Translations under genes and position numbers: made by a program
Notes under the pieces: model-generated
The model's database searches: none
What the model saw: the letters and a program-made list of their open reading frames with translations, nothing else
What the model was told of the DNA's origin: nothing
Part shown: positions 1 through 4,988 of the stretch, in pieces
Layout of the letters: the number at the start of each line of letters is the position of its first letter
Position numbering within the stretch: the first letter of the stretch is position 1
Assembly: GCA_016288255.1 (NCBI GenBank)
Contig: JAEEYS010000183.1
Location: 1 to 6,521 of the forward strand
Direction: 5' to 3'
Source of the DNA: Bacillota bacterium
Lineage (GTDB): Bacteria; Bacillota; Tb-RUG-66
Length of the DNA stretch: 6,521 nucleotides

Positions 1-6
1 GAAAAC

Positions 7-44
7 AAAAAAGTCAAAGAGTGAATCACTCTTTGACTTTTTTT
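7..44 (-). terminator. Rho-independent terminator of the GNAT gene, potentially bidirectional
   Basis: Positions 7-23 pair perfectly with 27-43 (17 bp, core GTCAAAGAGTG / CACTCTTTGAC) around a loop of only three bases. The stem is flanked by an A-run on the left and a T-run on the right, so the transcript ends in a U-tract in either direction. It lies 24 bases beyond the stop codon of the minus-strand acetyltransferase, so it terminates that gene. It would equally stop plus-strand transcription entering from the left edge. Confidence 0.9.
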
Positions 45-67
45 ATTTTGTCTTATCATGTTTATAG

Positions 68-592
68 TTATATATTTTCCGGTTCTAATGACTTGTTCAA
101 AAATTTTCCCATCATGACCATGTCATCGTAGACACCATCTATTTTAGCGGATTTCAATCTTCTTCCTTCTTCAAAAAATTCGAATTTTTTCAGAAGGCTG
201 ATAGCGCGCATATTGGAAGCAAATACATCGATCTCTATTTTTTCCACTCCTTTTTTCTGCGCGGATTTAATGGTGGTTTCCAAGAGTCTGGTACCGATGC
301 CTTTTCCTCGATACTCACTTAAAAGTCCCATGCTCAATACCCCAATGTGTTGGAAGATATCATATTTGCGGTGCGCGATATCGCACCATCCAACCACTTG
401 GTCATCATCTGTTACAGCAAAAAAATCAGGCTCTCTGGACTTGATATGGGCGGTGACAAATTCAGTAGTGTCTTCTAAAGTAAATCCTTTTGTGGTATAG
501 AGATACTTTCTTTCTGTTGCTACTTGATAAAGTGTTTTCCAATAAGATTCAATGTACTTTTCTTGGACACGAACAATTCTCACTTCTTCCAT
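68..592 (-). CDS. GNAT-family N-acetyltransferase
   Basis: This 174-residue protein is a single-domain GCN5-related acetyltransferase that would transfer an acetyl group from acetyl-CoA to an amine; the substrate cannot be read from the sequence. Visible motifs are the acetyl-CoA pyrophosphate loop R95-G-K-G-I-G100 inside the strand-loop-helix 'GVLSMGLLSEYRGKGIGTRL' (residues 84-103), and the later motif B around residues 126-144, with N128, A130 and 'FEEGRR'. The usual tyrosine of the NxxAxxLY segment is a leucine (L133-L134), which may affect release of CoA. The ATG at 592 is preferred over the longer frame that opens at 694, because AGGAGGG (600-606) sits seven bases before it and the extra 34 residues are basic and unlike the family. 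It is cytosolic, monocistronic and divergent from sigG. A role linked to sporulation is possible only by position. Confidence 0.88.
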   Translation of the reverse strand: MEEVRIVRVQEKYIESYWKTLYQVATERKYLYTTKGFTLEDTTEFVTAHIKSREPDFFAVTDDDQVVGWCDIAHRKYDIFQHIGVLSMGLLSEYRGKGIGTRLLETTIKSAQKKGVEKIEIDVFASNMRAISLLKKFEFFEEGRRLKSAKIDGVYDDMVMMGKFLNKSLEPENI

Positions 593-667
593 AGATAATC
601 CCTCCTGAATTTTCTTTCCTACGATCCGATTTTGTTTTGGAAAGTTATCAATAGTGCCTTTTCTTTT

Positions 668-673
668 ATTATA
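668..673 (-). promoter_or_regulatory. Putative -10 box for the GNAT gene
   Basis: On the minus strand this reads TATAAT, an exact sigma-A -10 hexamer, which would place the transcript start near 661 and give a leader of about 70 bases. No convincing -35 hexamer lies 16-18 bases upstream, so an activator or another sigma factor may be involved, or the match may be chance in AT-rich DNA. Confidence 0.4.
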
Positions 674-804
674 CATGATTTTTAGCAAGAACACACATTT
701 ATTTTGAGAAATTTACATTTTGCTAAAAAGGAGTTGGATTTTCAATGAAGGGAAATATCAAAAACGTGGTATTTTTTTCAAAATAAAAATAAAATCATAC
801 AAAA

Positions 805-833
805 GTATAACTTTAACACGCTTGGTAATAATG
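805..833 (+). promoter_or_regulatory. Sigma-F-type promoter of sigG
   Basis: GTATA at 805-809 matches the sigma-F -35 pattern GYATA. GGTAATAATG at 824-833 matches every defined position of the -10 pattern GGNNANAHTR. The two are separated by 14 bases, equivalent to a standard 17-base gap between hexamers. The predicted start is near 840, giving a leader of about 39 bases before the sigG start codon. In Bacillus subtilis sigG is switched on by sigma-F in the forespore, so both the match and the position are as expected. The consensus is quoted from memory, and sigma-F and sigma-G patterns overlap, so recognition by sigma-G (autoregulation) is also possible. Confidence 0.7.
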
Positions 834-878
834 AAAATAGAAAGAAAATTTGAGGAACGAATTGGGAGGAATTGAAAA

Positions 879-1646
879 ATGAATAAGGTAGAGATTTGCG
901 GTGTCAATACTTCCAAATTGCCGGTGTTAAAGAATGCGGAAATGAAAGAACTTTTTGTAAAAATGCAAAACGGAGACTCTTCCGCCAGGGAAAAATTGAT
1001 ACAGGGGAATCTTCGTTTGGTTTTGAGCGTCATCCAAAGATTTCACAACAGGGGAGAGAATCCGGATGACTTATTTCAGGTGGGCTGTATCGGGCTGATC
1101 AAATCCATCGATAATTTTGATCTGTCTCAAAATGTCCGGTTTTCTACTTACGCAGTACCCATGATCATCGGAGAAATCAGAAGATATTTGAGGGATAACA
1201 ATCCCATTCGAGTTTCCAGAAGTTTAAGAGATATGGCGTTTAAAGCGCTGCAGGTCCGTGATCGGTTTATCAATCAGTACAGCAAAGAGCCCAGCATCCA
1301 TGAGATCGCAAAAGAGCTGATGGCAGAGCCGGAAGAGATCGTTTTTGCGCTGGACGCCATCCAGGATCCGATCTCTTTGTTTGAACCGATTTATCATGAC
1401 AGCGGCGATCCGATCTTTGTCATGGACCAGATCGATGATCAAAAGAATAAAGACCAATTTTGGCTGGAAGCCATTGCCATCAAAGAAGCGTTAAAGAAAT
1501 TGAATGACAGGGAAAAGCGGATTCTTTCTCTCCGCTTTTTTTCCGGTAAAACACAGATGGAAGTGGCGGATGAGATCGGCATTTCTCAAGCGCAGGTATC
1601 CAGGCTGGAAAAATCCGCTTTAAAGCACATGCGGAAATATGTTTAG
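879..1646 (+). CDS. sigG: RNA polymerase sporulation sigma factor SigG (late forespore)
   Basis: SigG directs RNA polymerase to late forespore genes such as those for small acid-soluble proteins and germination receptors. The 255-residue length is normal. The N-terminal signature 'NKVEICGVNTSKLPVLKN' is diagnostic of SigG. Sigma region 2 spans about 36-106 ('DDLFQVGCIGLIKSIDNFD' for core binding and 'RFSTYAVPMIIGEIRRYLRD' for -10 recognition). Region 3 spans about 112-180 ('SLFEPIY', 'DPIFVMDQI'). Region 4 spans about 204-253, with the -35-reading helix-turn-helix 'TQMEVADEIGISQAQVSRLEKSALKHM' at 225-251. GGGAGGA (864-870) lies eight bases before the ATG. A sigma-F-like promoter precedes it and a ylmC-family gene follows. 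The spoIIGA and sigE genes that normally sit just upstream are absent here, and an unrelated acetyltransferase occupies that side. The product is expected to be held inactive by anti-sigma factors encoded elsewhere. Confidence 0.97.
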   Translation: MNKVEICGVNTSKLPVLKNAEMKELFVKMQNGDSSAREKLIQGNLRLVLSVIQRFHNRGENPDDLFQVGCIGLIKSIDNFDLSQNVRFSTYAVPMIIGEIRRYLRDNNPIRVSRSLRDMAFKALQVRDRFINQYSKEPSIHEIAKELMAEPEEIVFALDAIQDPISLFEPIYHDSGDPIFVMDQIDDQKNKDQFWLEAIAIKEALKKLNDREKRILSLRFFSGKTQMEVADEIGISQAQVSRLEKSALKHMRKYV

Positions 1647-1710
1647 AGAAAGGATCGGAAGACACATACAATAAAGAGAAATTTTATTAAAAGAAAGGGT
1701 GAAACATGCC

Positions 1711-1739
1711 TGCATAACAGACCTTTGTCCGACATAAAG
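1711..1739 (+). promoter_or_regulatory. Possible sigma-G-type promoter before the ylmC-family gene
   Basis: TGCATA (1711-1716) is an exact match to the sigma-G -35 pattern TGMATA. Sixteen bases later CATAAAG (1733-1739) matches the first five positions of the -10 pattern CATAMTA but not the last two. The predicted start near 1745 leaves about 42 bases before the start codon. No terminator lies between sigG and this gene, so read-through from the sigG promoter is the other route of expression. Confidence 0.3.
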
Positions 1740-1786
1740 ATAAATAGAAGGCTTTATTTCAAACCGGCGGAAAAGGAGGGGGCGGA

Positions 1787-2059
1787 ATGATAACGATTTC
1801 TAAAATGCAGGAAATGGATGTGATCGATATCAATGACGGGAAAAAAATCGGAAATGTAAAGGATATTGAGATCAATTTGAGAGACGGGAAAGTAACGGCG
1901 GTCATTTTACCGGAAGAAGGCAATTTTCTACGATTCTTTAAAAAAGAGTATGACCAGGTGATCCCCATGAGTCACATTATTAAAATCGGTGAAGATATCA
2001 TTTTAGTGGACGGAAAAAATTTGAATTTGAACCATTCTGTTTCTTATGGGGAGGAATAG
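1787..2059 (+). CDS. ylmC: YlmC/YmxH-family sporulation protein (PRC-barrel fold)
   Basis: This 90-residue protein is almost entirely one PRC-barrel-like domain. Features seen: 'DVIDINDGKKIGNVKDIEINLRDGKVTAVILP' (11-42), the typical 'GKxxGxvxDIeInxxxGkvtAvil' strand pattern; 'FFKKEYDQVIPMSHIIKIGEDIILVD' (50-75), matching the 'fF.ke.e.viPw..IvkIGeDvIlV' half of the family. Short length, lack of signal peptide or membrane segment, and position directly after sigG all agree with the YlmC/YmxH group, which is found in spore formers and has no firmly established biochemical role. AAGGAGG (1773-1779) lies seven bases before the ATG. It is the last gene of the block and is followed by a strong terminator. 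The 15-residue C-terminal tail, rich in Asn and ending in Glu-Glu, lies beyond the conserved barrel. Confidence 0.9.
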   Translation: MITISKMQEMDVIDINDGKKIGNVKDIEINLRDGKVTAVILPEEGNFLRFFKKEYDQVIPMSHIIKIGEDIILVDGKNLNLNHSVSYGEE

Positions 2060-2115
2060 ACAAAAGAGAAGAAACAAATTTGTCTGTTGGTGACGGACAT
2101 AAAGCGGGAAAAAGC

Positions 2116-2164
2116 AAAACAGCGTTCGAAGAGAAAAATCTTTTTCGAGCGCTGTTTTTTTTAT
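2116..2164 (+). terminator. Rho-independent terminator after the ylmC-family gene
   Basis: AAAACAGCG... (2116-2134) pairs with ...CGCTGTTTT (2139-2158) in a stem of about 19 pairs, including two G-T wobbles and one bulged T, around an AAAA loop. It is followed by a T-run to 2162. It lies 57 bases past the ylmC stop and cleanly separates the sporulation block from the next transcription unit. Confidence 0.93.
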
Positions 2165-2287
2165 TTTGGATCATAAATGGAATTTATGGCAAAACCAAGA
2201 CAAAATAAGGATATTTCATACATTGAAGATCAAAAACGACCAGTTTGAAAGGACATAAAAAATAGTTTATTATTTCGGCAAATCGCC

Positions 2288-2316
2288 TTGAAATCTTTGA
2301 GATTATGTGCTACAAT
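2288..2316 (+). promoter_or_regulatory. Strong sigma-A promoter with extended -10
   Basis: TTGAAA (2288-2293), a 17-base spacer, then TACAAT (2311-2316) preceded by TGC, which gives an extended -10 element. Each hexamer differs from consensus by one base and the spacing is optimal. The predicted start is near 2322-2323, about 217 bases before the next start codon. It should drive the 108-residue HTH protein and, as no terminator intervenes, possibly pckA. Confidence 0.78.
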
Positions 2317-2321
2317 GAAGG

Positions 2322-2538
2322 ACGTTCGGAAGATCCGAACAAAAGGAATATGTGTTTTTTACCATGTGCTATGACATAGGCTGATAACCTACAAGAAAAT
2401 CTTTGGACAAAGCAGACAGGTTTTGGGGCGATTAAAAGCGCCGCTGTCTGTAAAGCGAAAGATCATTACAAAAAGATACAAAGCGTTGCGTTGCGGAATC
2501 ACTGATATCGTAGAATGGATCCAAATGGAGGGAGCCCT
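2322..2538 (+). other. Long structured 5' leader of the HTH gene / pckA unit
   Basis: This roughly 217-base stretch between a strong promoter and the first start codon has no credible ORF and several stem-loops. GTTCGG/CCGAAC (2324-2329 with 2335-2340, five-base loop) lies at the very 5' end. TAGG/CCTA (2377-2380 with 2388-2391) is weaker. CAGACAG/CTGTCTG (2413-2419 with 2444-2450) encloses GGCG/CGCC (2427-2430 with 2439-2442) as an interrupted hairpin. I do not recognise a known riboswitch, T-box, 6S, SRP or tmRNA signature, and no U-tract follows any stem. It could be a regulatory leader or an independent small RNA that overlaps the leader. Confidence 0.4.
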
Positions 2539-2865
2539 ATGAAGCGTTTTACGAAGAGAGAGATAGCCGCTTCTTTTTTGAAGCCGTGGAGCATGCATCC
2601 TTTCAGTCAAATCACAGTAAAAAATATGGTAAAGGATCATCGTATAGATCAGCGGATCTTTGACCGCTGGTTTCGGTTTGAGATCCTCTTAAAAAAGAGG
2701 GCTTGTTTGGTGACAGCAAAAACAAAAGAAATCATGTACAAAGCGAAGTCTGTTTTGAAGAGCTGTTTACAAAAGAGATTTCTTATAAATAGGGCTGATT
2801 GCGCCTCTTATGCGGAGAAGGACATTCCATTTTTCCCTAAGAGGTATTTTTATGCAAAAATTTGA
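2539..2865 (+). CDS. Small protein with a TetR-like helix-turn-helix, truncated or degenerate
   Basis: This 108-residue basic protein probably binds DNA. Residues 3-51 follow the TetR/AcrR N-terminal pattern: 'TKREIAASF' (helix 1), 'FSQITVKNMVKDHRIDQRIF' (22-41; helix-turn-helix), then 'DRWFRFEILL', where the family usually has '(T)FYxHFxxKxxLL'. It aligns with the full TetR protein at 4989-5606 over this span, sharing the ITVK motif and the spacing around F41 (one-residue gap after it). The remaining 57 residues are Lys/Arg-rich and do not resemble a TetR ligand-binding domain, which would normally need about 130 more. GGAGG (2527-2531) lies seven bases before ATG 2539, which is why this start is chosen over the ATG at 2515. 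A slippery A-AAA-AAG heptamer sits exactly at the end of the HTH (2691-2697); reading in the -1 frame would end at 2792. It may be a shortened regulator, a decaying gene, or part of control of pckA, which begins 136 bases downstream. Confidence 0.6.
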   Translation: MKRFTKREIAASFLKPWSMHPFSQITVKNMVKDHRIDQRIFDRWFRFEILLKKRACLVTAKTKEIMYKAKSVLKSCLQKRFLINRADCASYAEKDIPFFPKRYFYAKI

Positions 2866-2894
2866 GTATTTCGGCAGACAAAAGGGTATTTTTA
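2843..2894 (+). repeat. Pair of direct repeats upstream of pckA
   Basis: GGTATTTTTA occurs at 2843-2852 and again at 2885-2894, start-to-start distance 42 bases, about four helical turns. Each copy is preceded by an AAG/AAA purine run. The first copy lies in the last codons of the HTH gene and the second in the spacer before pckA. Same-face spacing suggests a possible regulator site, but AT-rich decamers can recur by chance. No clear sigma-A promoter was found in 2866-3001; TATAGT (2935-2940) is the best -10-like word, without a matching -35. Confidence 0.3.
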
Positions 2895-3001
2895 AATCAT
2901 GAAGATAAGAAGAGAAAGCCCTTGGCAGGACCTCTATAGTTTGCCGTTGGTATGGAAGCAGTAAAAAGTGAAAATAAATTATAAAAAAGAAAGGTGTCAT
3001 T

Positions 3002-4579
3002 ATGAAAACACTAAATCCTATGGAACTCGGCATTGCCGGAGACGGAAAAGTATTTCGAAATCTTGCAGTCATACTCCTGATCGAAGAGGCGCTAAAAAGA
3101 AAAGAAGGGCATCTTTCCGATACGGGAGCCTTTGTGGTGGCAACCGGTAAATACACCGGCCGCAGCCCGGACGACAAATTTATCGTTGATACGCCCGCCG
3201 TCCACGATGATATCGCTTGGGGCAAGATCAATGTGCCTATTGGGCCCGATAAGTTTGAGGGCATCAAGGCAAAAATGCTTGCTTATCTGCAAAATAAGGA
3301 TCTGTTCGTTTTTGACGGTTTTGCGGGAGCGGATCCCAAATACAGCAAACGGTTTCGTATCGTCAATGAGCTGGCCAGTCAGAACCTGTTTATCCATCAG
3401 CTTTTGATCCGTCCCACAGAAGAGGAGCTGAAGGATTTTGTACCGGATTATACGATCATTGCTGCGCCGGGATTCAAGTGTATTCCCAAAGTGGACGGAG
3501 TGCACAGCGAAGCGGCGATCATCATCAATTATGAGACCCGGGAAGTTTTGATCGCGGGGAGCCAATACAGCGGCGAGATCAAAAAAAGCGTGTTTTCGGT
3601 GATGAATTATGTGCTGCCTAAACAAGGGATCCTGTCGATGCATTGTTCCGCAAATATGGGCAAAGAGGGGGACAGCGCGGTATTTTTCGGACTTTCCGGC
3701 ACAGGGAAGACCACGCTTTCCGCAGACCCCGAAAGAAAACTGATCGGGGATGATGAACATGGATGGAGCGCAGACGGGATATTCAATATCGAAGGCGGCT
3801 GTTATGCCAAGTGCATCGATCTTAAGCGGGAAGATGAGCCTGAGATCTATGATGCCATCAAATTCGGCACGATCTTGGAAAATGTGGTCATGGATGAAGA
3901 AGGAAAACCGAATTTTCATGACGGGTCTCTGACCGAAAACACCCGCGCGGGTTATCCTATTGAATACATTCCCAACGCTGCGATCCCGGGTGTGGGAGGA
4001 CCGCCCAAAACCATTATTTTTCTGACAGCCGACGCTTTTGGCGTCTTGCCGCCTATCTCCAAATTGGATAGGGATATGGCGATGTATCACTTTGTTTCGG
4101 GTTATACGAGCAAGCTTGCGGGAACGGAACGAGGCATTACTGAGCCGGTCACGACTTTTTCAACGCTGTTTGGAGCGCCTTTCTTCCCGTTGAACGCGTC
4201 GATCTATGCCGCTTTATTGGGTAAAAAGCTGGAAGAAACGGGAGCAAATGTATTTTTGATCAATACAGGCTGGTGTGGCGGCGCTGCGGGCACGGTGCCG
4301 AGAATCAAATTAAAATACACGCGCGCTATGGTTTCCGCTGCTATTGCGGGAGAATTGAACGATGTGGAATATGAAAAAGATCCGATCTTTGGTGTCTATA
4401 TTCCAAAGACTTGCCCTGATGTTCCTTCCGAAATATTGAATCCGCGGAATGTCTGGGCGGATCAAAACGCGTATGAAGCTTCTGCGAAAACGCTTGCAAA
4501 GAAGTTTGCGGATAATTTTGCGGCAAAATATCCGGATATGCCGGAACATATCAAAAATGCGGGGCCGCGTGTCGATTAA
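3002..4579 (+). CDS. pckA: Phosphoenolpyruvate carboxykinase (ATP-dependent)
   Basis: PckA interconverts oxaloacetate + ATP and PEP + CO2 + ADP in the cytosol. It serves gluconeogenesis, or CO2 fixation towards C4 acids in many anaerobes. The 525 residues match the usual 525-540 of the ATP-type enzyme. Catalytic motifs are intact: R54-S-P-D-D-K59 (substrate loop); Y189 and K195 in '[15 protein letters not shown]'; H214 in 'MHCSANMG' (metal ligand); the P-loop G230-L-S-G-T-G-K236-T237; D250-D251 in 'LIGDDEHGW' (metal/nucleotide); 'EGGCYAK' (264-270); R315 in '[12 protein letters not shown]'; and '[33 protein letters not shown]' at 364-396. By my alignment these correspond to E. coli R65, Y207, K213, H232, K254, D269 and R333. 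AAAGGTG (2990-2996) lies five bases before the ATG. It may be co-transcribed with the HTH gene upstream and has its own terminator downstream. Nothing in it looks damaged. Confidence 0.97.
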   Translation: MKTLNPMELGIAGDGKVFRNLAVILLIEEALKRKEGHLSDTGAFVVATGKYTGRSPDDKFIVDTPAVHDDIAWGKINVPIGPDKFEGIKAKMLAYLQNKDLFVFDGFAGADPKYSKRFRIVNELASQNLFIHQLLIRPTEEELKDFVPDYTIIAAPGFKCIPKVDGVHSEAAIIINYETREVLIAGSQYSGEIKKSVFSVMNYVLPKQGILSMHCSANMGKEGDSAVFFGLSGTGKTTLSADPERKLIGDDEHGWSADGIFNIEGGCYAKCIDLKREDEPEIYDAIKFGTILENVVMDEEGKPNFHDGSLTENTRAGYPIEYIPNAAIPGVGGPPKTIIFLTADAFGVLPPISKLDRDMAMYHFVSGYTSKLAGTERGITEPVTTFSTLFGAPFFPLNASIYAALLGKKLEETGANVFLINTGWCGGAAGTVPRIKLKYTRAMVSAAIAGELNDVEYEKDPIFGVYIPKTCPDVPSEILNPRNVWADQNAYEASAKTLAKKFADNFAAKYPDMPEHIKNAGPRVD

Positions 4580-4585
4580 AAGGCG

Positions 4586-4685
4586 ATAGGCTGTAAAAAA
4601 ACGGCGATATACAAAGGAAGACGGGCCGACAGCTTATAAAAAAATATCGATTTTATGTTGGTCGATGATGTCAGTAAAAACGATA
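4586..4685 (+). other. Structured 3' untranslated region of pckA (two stem-loops)
   Basis: Two hairpins lie between the pckA stop and its terminator. In the first, ATAGGCTGT (4586-4594) pairs with ACAGCTTAT (4629-4637), nine pairs with one wobble, and encloses CGGC/GCCG (4602-4605 with 4625-4628) with an A7 bulge on one side. In the second, TATCGATTTTA (4645-4655) pairs with TAAAAACGATA (4675-4685), ten of eleven positions. Neither is followed by a T-run, so they are not terminators. Together with the terminator they make three consecutive stem-loops in about 145 bases. Confidence 0.4.
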
Positions 4686-4689
4686 AAAT

Positions 4690-4730
4690 ATCACCCGAAA
4701 GAGCGAATATCCTTTCGGGTGATTTCTTTT
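4690..4730 (+). terminator. Rho-independent terminator of pckA
   Basis: ATCACCCGAAAG (4690-4701) pairs perfectly with CTTTCGGGTGAT (4712-4723), 12 bp around a ten-base loop, followed by TTCTTTT. It is 110 bases past the pckA stop codon, an unusually long 3' untranslated region. Confidence 0.93.
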
Positions 4731-4759
4731 GGGAGGAGCAGTAAGGGGGGGGTTTTGGC

Positions 4760-4939
4760 TTGAAACGACATGCATCGGTGGCAGGAAGTCCGCGCCTTGT
4801 GTGGTTTTCTTTTCCGATATCCGAGATCGTGATCTTTGTTTTGCGTTTGCTGTTTTTGAAAGGGATATTGAAAAAGTATCTTTCCGAAGAATTTACGGAA
4901 AGCCCGTTGCAAAATCAGGTGATTTCCGATATTATGTAA
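4760..4939 (+). CDS. Doubtful small ORF, 59 residues, TTG start
   Basis: I do not recognise this product. An open frame follows an in-frame TAA at 4742-4744 and runs to TAA at 4937-4939. The only suitable start is TTG at 4760, with AAGGGGGGGG (4743-4752) seven bases upstream as a poor but possible ribosome binding site. The sequence begins 'LKRHASVAGSPRLVWFSF', has a hydrophobic stretch near residues 13-34 ('LVWFSFPISEIVIFVLRLLFLK'), which could be one membrane segment, and a polar end 'LSEEFTESPLQNQVISDIM'. The amino acid mix reads more like protein than the other open frame here. Against it: it lies just past the pckA terminator, has no promoter that I can see, a non-ATG start, an eight-G run at its head, and its 3' end overlaps the promoter of the TetR gene. 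It may equally be a gene remnant or chance. Confidence 0.25.
   Translation: MKRHASVAGSPRLVWFSFPISEIVIFVLRLLFLKGILKKYLSEEFTESPLQNQVISDIM
4907..4935 (+). promoter_or_regulatory. Sigma-A promoter of the TetR-flavodoxin operon
   Basis: TTGCAA (4907-4912), a 17-base spacer and TATTAT (4930-4935). The -35 differs from consensus by one base (TTGACA has two changes here, C and A exchanged) and the -10 by one; spacing is optimal. The predicted start is near 4942, giving a leader of about 47 bases. The -10 box is the left end of the palindrome at 4930-4955, so a repressor bound there would exclude RNA polymerase. Confidence 0.65.
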
Positions 4940-4955
4940 CTATAGTTTCTTAATA
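4930..4955. promoter_or_regulatory. 26-bp palindrome, candidate TetR operator
   Basis: The sequence is symmetric about 4942/4943. The left half TATTATGTAACTA and right half TAGTTTCTTAATA match as inverted halves at 11 of 13 positions, with a perfect ten-base core AACTATAGTT (4938-4947). It covers the -10 box and predicted transcription start of the TetR gene 34 bases upstream of its ATG. That position and size are typical of autorepressor operators of TetR-family proteins. I found no second copy elsewhere in the window. Confidence 0.6.
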
Positions 4956-4988
4956 CCGTTTTAGACATTATCAGAAAGGAAAAGAGAT

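Noticed and set aside
593..694. 34-residue N-terminal extension of the acetyltransferase
   Set aside because: The internal ATG at 592 has a strong AGGAGGG at seven bases; the extension includes the predicted -10 box and is unlike GNAT N-termini.
758..1033. Minus-strand open frame over the sigG promoter and start
   Set aside because: It overlaps the conserved sigG N-terminus and its own start has no ribosome binding site; the Phe/Ile/Ser-rich composition is typical of AT-rich shadow frames.
2177..2248. 23-codon ORF after the ylmC terminator
   Set aside because: No ribosome binding site and no promoter; length expected by chance.
2350..2379. Nine-codon ORF in the 5' leader of the HTH gene
   Set aside because: The purine run AAGGA is only two bases before the ATG, too close for initiation.
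2322..2538. 6S RNA, T-box, SAM, TPP, purine or c-di-GMP riboswitch
   Set aside because: None of the conserved sequence blocks of these classes that I know are present, and no terminator or anti-terminator pair is visible.
2852..2902. 16-residue ORF (MQKFEYFGRQKGIFKS) before pckA as a leader peptide
   Set aside because: A weak AAGAGG is present, but there is no attenuator structure or codon bias, and it overlaps the HTH gene end; too short to support.
2968..3407. Plus-strand open frames 2968-3150 and 3132-3407
   Set aside because: They overlap pckA in other frames, lack ribosome binding sites, and show no family signature.
3092..4090. A 332-codon open frame on the minus strand
   Set aside because: It lies wholly opposite pckA, has no ribosome binding site, and its translation (many His, Arg, Ile, no recognisable motif) is the mirror of a conserved coding sequence.
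4729..4953. 74-codon frame starting at TTG past the pckA terminator
   Set aside because: Its start overlaps the terminator T-run, and the translation (Gly/Cys/Arg/Phe-rich) is less protein-like than the neighbouring frame at 4760-4939.
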